Positions 50,254 through 52,561 of a DNA stretch of 52,561 nt are shown here, one piece after another. This DNA is from Methanobacteriota archaeon (GTDB taxonomy: Archaea; Thermoplasmatota; Poseidoniia; Poseidoniales; Poseidoniaceae), in NCBI GenBank assembly GCA_002709705.1, contig PAQE01000008.1, positions 4,380 through 56,940 of the forward strand. The letters are read 5' to 3'. The notes beneath the pieces are model-generated. The model was not told the origin of the DNA. It did no database searches and worked only from the letters and a program-made list of their open reading frames with translations. Every line of letters starts with the position of its first letter. Position 1 is the first letter of the stretch. The translations under genes were made by a program, and so were the position numbers.

Positions 50254-50718
50254 CTAGTTAAATTCAGACGGATCTACGCTGAAAGCTTCTGAATCGAGTC
50301 CTCTAATTCCACGACACCCTGGAGGAAGGAGCATTAACCTACTCTCTGTTAACCTGATAATTTGGCCACCCAAGTCCTTCTCTACAAACAAGTTCAATCG
50401 CTCGATTGCAGTTTGACATTCCAATTCACGATTCATCATTTTCTCCATCCTAACTATTACTGCTTCTCCATCTGCAATCCAGTCCATCAATTGAGGCACA
50501 CCTGTCAAATCGTGTAGCACAGCTCGATGAATTACCAATCCATCTGCTACTTTAGGAACTGGTGCATTAGGATACAATTTTTCCATGTCGTGATAACGTG
50601 TCGGAGCGGAACTACTTGATGACTGCAATGTTGGTTCTTGAGAAGGCAGATTTAGCCTCCTAGGGGCAGAACCTGCGAATGAATCGAGCGATGTCTGCTT
50701 GTCACCCTCTTCGCTCAT
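50254..50718 (-). CDS. sepF: SepF-like cell division protein
   Basis: A 154-residue protein whose second half matches archaeal SepF (DUF552): HRAVLHDLTGVPQLMDWIADG, AVIVRMEKMMNRELE, ERLNLFVEKDLGGQIIRL and RLMLLPPGCRGI. SepF is the membrane anchor of FtsZ in archaea lacking ESCRT-based division. The N-terminal 35 residues (SEEGDKQTSLDSFAGSAP, Ser-rich) are disordered and lack the obvious amphipathic targeting helix of studied SepF proteins, so membrane attachment may differ. It is divergent from psmB and followed by ZPR1. Confidence 0.83.
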   Translation of the reverse strand: MSEEGDKQTSLDSFAGSAPRRLNLPSQEPTLQSSSSSAPTRYHDMEKLYPNAPVPKVADGLVIHRAVLHDLTGVPQLMDWIADGEAVIVRMEKMMNRELECQTAIERLNLFVEKDLGGQIIRLTESRLMLLPPGCRGIRGLDSEAFSVDPSEFN

Positions 50719-50765
50719 GGAGCATATCGTGTGACGGTTGGTTGATAAGGGTCCCGCGAATGGGC

Positions 50766-50774
50766 GTATTATCC
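50766..50774 (+). promoter_or_regulatory. TATA box for the proteasome beta gene
   Basis: The sequence gtattatcc is about 40 nt before the ATG at 50810; a transcript would begin near 50796 with a ~14-nt leader that just includes the Shine-Dalgarno gaggtga (50799-50805). Confidence 0.4.
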
Positions 50775-50809
50775 CGCCTATTTTGACGGGCTCCTATCGA
50801 GGTGAAGAA

Positions 50810-51433
50810 ATGGAAGAAGGTCTAAGCGCAGTTAAGACAGGAACAAGCACAGTCGGCATCACCTTCAAAGGAGGTGTAGTAGTTGGAGCAGACCATAGGG
50901 CAACTATGGGTCACTTCGTCGCCAACAAGAGTGTGCAAAAACTGTTCAAGATTGGAGACAACCTCGCACTGACAACTGCTGGATTGGTTGGTCACGCTCA
51001 GTCTTTAGCAAGAACTCTGGCTGCTGAAGTATCACTATTCGAACTTCGCAGAGGAGATTCAATGACCGTTAGGGGAGCTGCGACTCTGACTGCAAACATT
51101 CTCTCTGGAAGACCGCACTGGGTGCAGTTGCTCATTGTAGGCGTAGACAGTGAAGGTGGTTCAGTATATTCAATCGATTCTGCTGGTGGTTCAATCCCAG
51201 ACTCATATTGTGCAACCGGGTCAGGTTCACCATACATGTACGGTGTCTTAGAAGATGGATTCAAAGAAAATATGTCAAGAGATGCCGCTGTTGCTCTAGC
51301 CGCACGTGCATTATCTGCATCCGCTCAGCGTGATGCAGCATCTGGAAATGGTATGGATCTAGCTGTAATTACAGCGAAAGATGGATATGTACCAGTCGAG
51401 CAGAGCGAAATCGCAGCCGTACTCAAGAAGTGA
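50810..51433 (+). CDS. psmB: Proteasome beta subunit
   Basis: The catalytic subunit of the archaeal 20S proteasome. A propeptide of about 11 residues (MEEGLSAVKTG) precedes the nucleophile Thr in TSTVGITFKGGVVVGADHRAT, quoted here as TSTVGI and GVVVGADHRAT; the Asp and the Lys of VANKSVQKLFKIGD complete the active site, and SGSPYMYGVLEDG is the conserved late loop. The frame is open upstream to a TTG at 50738, but the ATG at 50810 has a Shine-Dalgarno (gaggtga) 5 nt away and gives a normal short propeptide. The gene is followed by aCPSF1, a conserved euryarchaeal pairing. Confidence 0.95.
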   Translation: MEEGLSAVKTGTSTVGITFKGGVVVGADHRATMGHFVANKSVQKLFKIGDNLALTTAGLVGHAQSLARTLAAEVSLFELRRGDSMTVRGAATLTANILSGRPHWVQLLIVGVDSEGGSVYSIDSAGGSIPDSYCATGSGSPYMYGVLEDGFKENMSRDAAVALAARALSASAQRDAASGNGMDLAVITAKDGYVPVEQSEIAAVLKK

Positions 51434-51450
51434 GGCTTTCAAACTCCACC

Positions 51451-51467
51451 CACGGGTTAGTCCCGTG
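51451..51467 (+). terminator. Hairpin after psmB
   Basis: Inverted repeat cacggg / cccgtg around the loop ttagt, 17 nt after the psmB stop (51433), followed by ttcctctt. It is a short terminator-like hairpin, or an element in the leader of the downstream gene. Confidence 0.45.
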
Positions 51468-51487
51468 TTCCTCTTAGGAGGTTCACC

Positions 51488-51529
51488 ATGTCAATCAGTG
51501 GGCTGGAGGTGATTTATGATGAGACTTAG
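51488..51529 (+). CDS. Candidate 13-codon upstream reading frame overlapping the aCPSF1 start
   Basis: A short frame (MSISGLEVIYDET then TAG) begins with an ATG that has a strong Shine-Dalgarno, aggaggt, 5 nt away. It runs through the aCPSF1 Shine-Dalgarno (ggaggtgattt) and past its first two ATGs (51516, 51519), ending inside that gene in another frame. It could be a leader peptide that couples or limits translation of the nuclease. Translation is not proven. Confidence 0.4.
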   Translation: MSISGLEVIYDET

Positions 51530-52561
51530 TTTCAAGGAAATGAAAGACGCGATAGCAAAGATTGTTCCAAAGGACATTCAGTATGATGTCGATTTGGAAG
51601 CAGGTGACATTGCAATCGTCACTCCGACACCAGATGCATTTGGTGGGGGAGACGGATTAGTTGGTCAAATTGCGAAGAAGATCAAACGTCGAATTGTTTT
51701 GAGACCGCATGAATCAATTATGAAAAGTGAAAAGGAAACTGAGGAGTTTATACACAATTTAATCTCTGATGTTGCAGGAATTGATTCAATATATTTCGAT
51801 GCGTGTTATTGTGAAGTTACAGTAATTTGTAACAACCCTGGAGAGGCTGTTGGCCGTAAAGGTGTCAATGCAAAATCGATAAGGGATAATTGTGGTTGGT
51901 TGGTTAAGTTTGAAAGAACTCCTGCTATACACTCGAAGACCATACATGACATACGAGGATACAGAGGTTCACATGCAAAAGAACGTCGAAAATTGTTGAA
52001 AGAATTCGGCTTAAACATATATCGACCAAAAAGGCCAGGTTCTTTTTGGGTTAGGACAACGGGTCTTGGTTCGTATCGGGAAGTGGGGCGTGCATGTCAT
52101 CTCGTAACCACAAACGAAAGTCGAATTATGATTGATGTAGGAGTGAATATCGCTAATGATTCAGATCCAATGCCGTATTTTACAGCCCCAGAAGCTCTAC
52201 CTATTGACAAATTAGATGCTGTTATACTAACCCATGCTCACTTAGACCATGCTGGAATGCTCCCGGTTTTGTTCAAATATGGATACAGTGGACCTGTCTA
52301 CTGCACTCCTCCTACCAGAGATTTGATGTTACTTCTGCAGACTGATTTCCTTAAAATCGGAGGTGCTGAAGGTAAAAGAGCACCCTACGACATGGAAGAT
52401 ATCAGAACTTGTATGCGACATGTAATTGATCTTGATTGGGGACAAACTGTAGATATTGCGCCCGATGTTAAGCTAACATTCCACAACTCAGGACATATAA
52501 TCGGCTCTTCCTCTCTTCACTTGCACATAGGAAATGGTAAGCACAATTTGGTCTTTTCTGG
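51516..52561 (+). CDS. aCPSF1/FttA: KH-domain metallo-beta-lactamase/beta-CASP RNase and transcription termination factor, 3'-truncated by window edge
   Basis: aCPSF1 (FttA) cuts nascent RNA at U-rich sites and terminates transcription in archaea; it is the homologue of eukaryotic CPSF73. The visible 348 codons show an N-terminal KH pair (IAKIVPKDIQYDVDL; AVGRKGVNAKSIRDNCGWLV, the GxxG loop KH) and then the metallo-beta-lactamase domain with ILTHAHLDHAGMLPVLF (zinc motif II) and HNSGHIIGSSS (motif III start). The gene runs off the window with the frame open. Two adjacent ATGs (51516 and 51519) follow ggaggtgattt. It lies 82 nt after psmB. Confidence 0.93.
   Translation, partial: MMRLSFKEMKDAIAKIVPKDIQYDVDLEAGDIAIVTPTPDAFGGGDGLVGQIAKKIKRRIVLRPHESIMKSEKETEEFIHNLISDVAGIDSIYFDACYCEVTVICNNPGEAVGRKGVNAKSIRDNCGWLVKFERTPAIHSKTIHDIRGYRGSHAKERRKLLKEFGLNIYRPKRPGSFWVRTTGLGSYREVGRACHLVTTNESRIMIDVGVNIANDSDPMPYFTAPEALPIDKLDAVILTHAHLDHAGMLPVLFKYGYSGPVYCTPPTRDLMLLLQTDFLKIGGAEGKRAPYDMEDIRTCMRHVIDLDWGQTVDIAPDVKLTFHNSGHIIGSSSLHLHIGNGKHNLVFS

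Noticed and set aside
1-52561. Mobile elements, CRISPR arrays, prophage
   Set aside because: No transposase, integrase, spaced repeat array or phage structural cluster was seen; the only tandem repeat is the coding 21-nt duplication at 41179-41219.

Overview
The window is a gene-dense, AT-leaning stretch of archaeal chromosome. Archaeal information-processing genes are present: RNA polymerase subunit Rpo11, elongation factor 1-beta with its zinc-ribbon partner, archaeal TruD, an AsnRS-type synthetase, a proteasome beta subunit beside the KH/beta-CASP termination nuclease aCPSF1 (FttA), archaeal SepF, and an RNase P RNA. Many genes have a TATA box 24-28 nt before the start codon and no Shine-Dalgarno, the layout of leaderless archaeal transcripts. 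Bacterial-looking accessory genes (SelO, class II-type photolyase, sterol-desaturase-family hydroxylase, VKOR, RibA) and very large anchored surface proteins point to a planktonic Thermoplasmatota such as Marine Group II (Poseidoniales). That placement is inference; no marker phylogeny could be run.

Layout. 1-4.3 kb: truncated SelO, a small membrane protein, a polyprenol/phytol-kinase-like enzyme and a photolyase with a long unexplained C-terminus. 4.3-8 kb: a Lon-substrate-domain protein, a PKD-domain exported protein, an orphan 119-aa protein, an FMN reductase and a di-iron membrane hydroxylase. 8-9.9 kb: a tight minus-strand operon TusA-RibA-OsmC-methyltransferase. 9.9-13.7 kb: a divergent archaeosortase, a DEAD-box helicase, a small acidic protein and a HEAT-repeat protein. 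13.8-21.5 kb: a 1492-aa Kelch/CARDB surface protein, a DUF2240 protein and an RND/MMPL exporter. 21.5-25 kb: a translation/RNA cluster (Rpo11, TruD, EF-1beta, Zn-ribbon, OB-fold protein, RlmE). 25-28.2 kb: extracytoplasmic thiol chemistry (a thioredoxin-like protein, and the operon TlpA-VKOR-His-rich anchored protein). 28.2-34 kb: sugar epimerase, family-2 glycosyltransferase, second RND/MMPL exporter. 34-39.2 kb: RNase P RNA and a ~1600-aa surface protein. 39.2-47.3 kb: RpiA, tRNA-Lys, carbamate kinase, an anchored protein with a CTERM-like tail, AsnS, a HAD phosphatase, two glycosyltransferase-family proteins, a thioredoxin lipoprotein and a parvulin. 47.3-52.6 kb: small membrane proteins, tRNA-Pro, a zinc-ribbon protein paired with an arginine-decarboxylase homologue lacking the self-cleavage serines, ZPR1, SepF, proteasome beta and aCPSF1.

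How the parts fit. A large share of the window serves the outer face of the cell: giant beta-rich proteins on single C-terminal anchors, an archaeosortase that could process some of them, a membrane disulfide-forming relay that could fold them, glycosyltransferases and a polyprenol-type kinase that could supply glycans on lipid carriers, and two RND/MMPL exporters. No transposon, integrase, CRISPR array or prophage was seen. The least expected observations are two genes that begin directly after an upstream TGA, in the same frame, without ATG/GTG/TTG at the place homology or membrane topology demands; an arginine-decarboxylase fold that cannot make its pyruvoyl cofactor; a short Shine-Dalgarno-led reading frame overlapping the aCPSF1 start; and the archaeosortase together with a candidate substrate.
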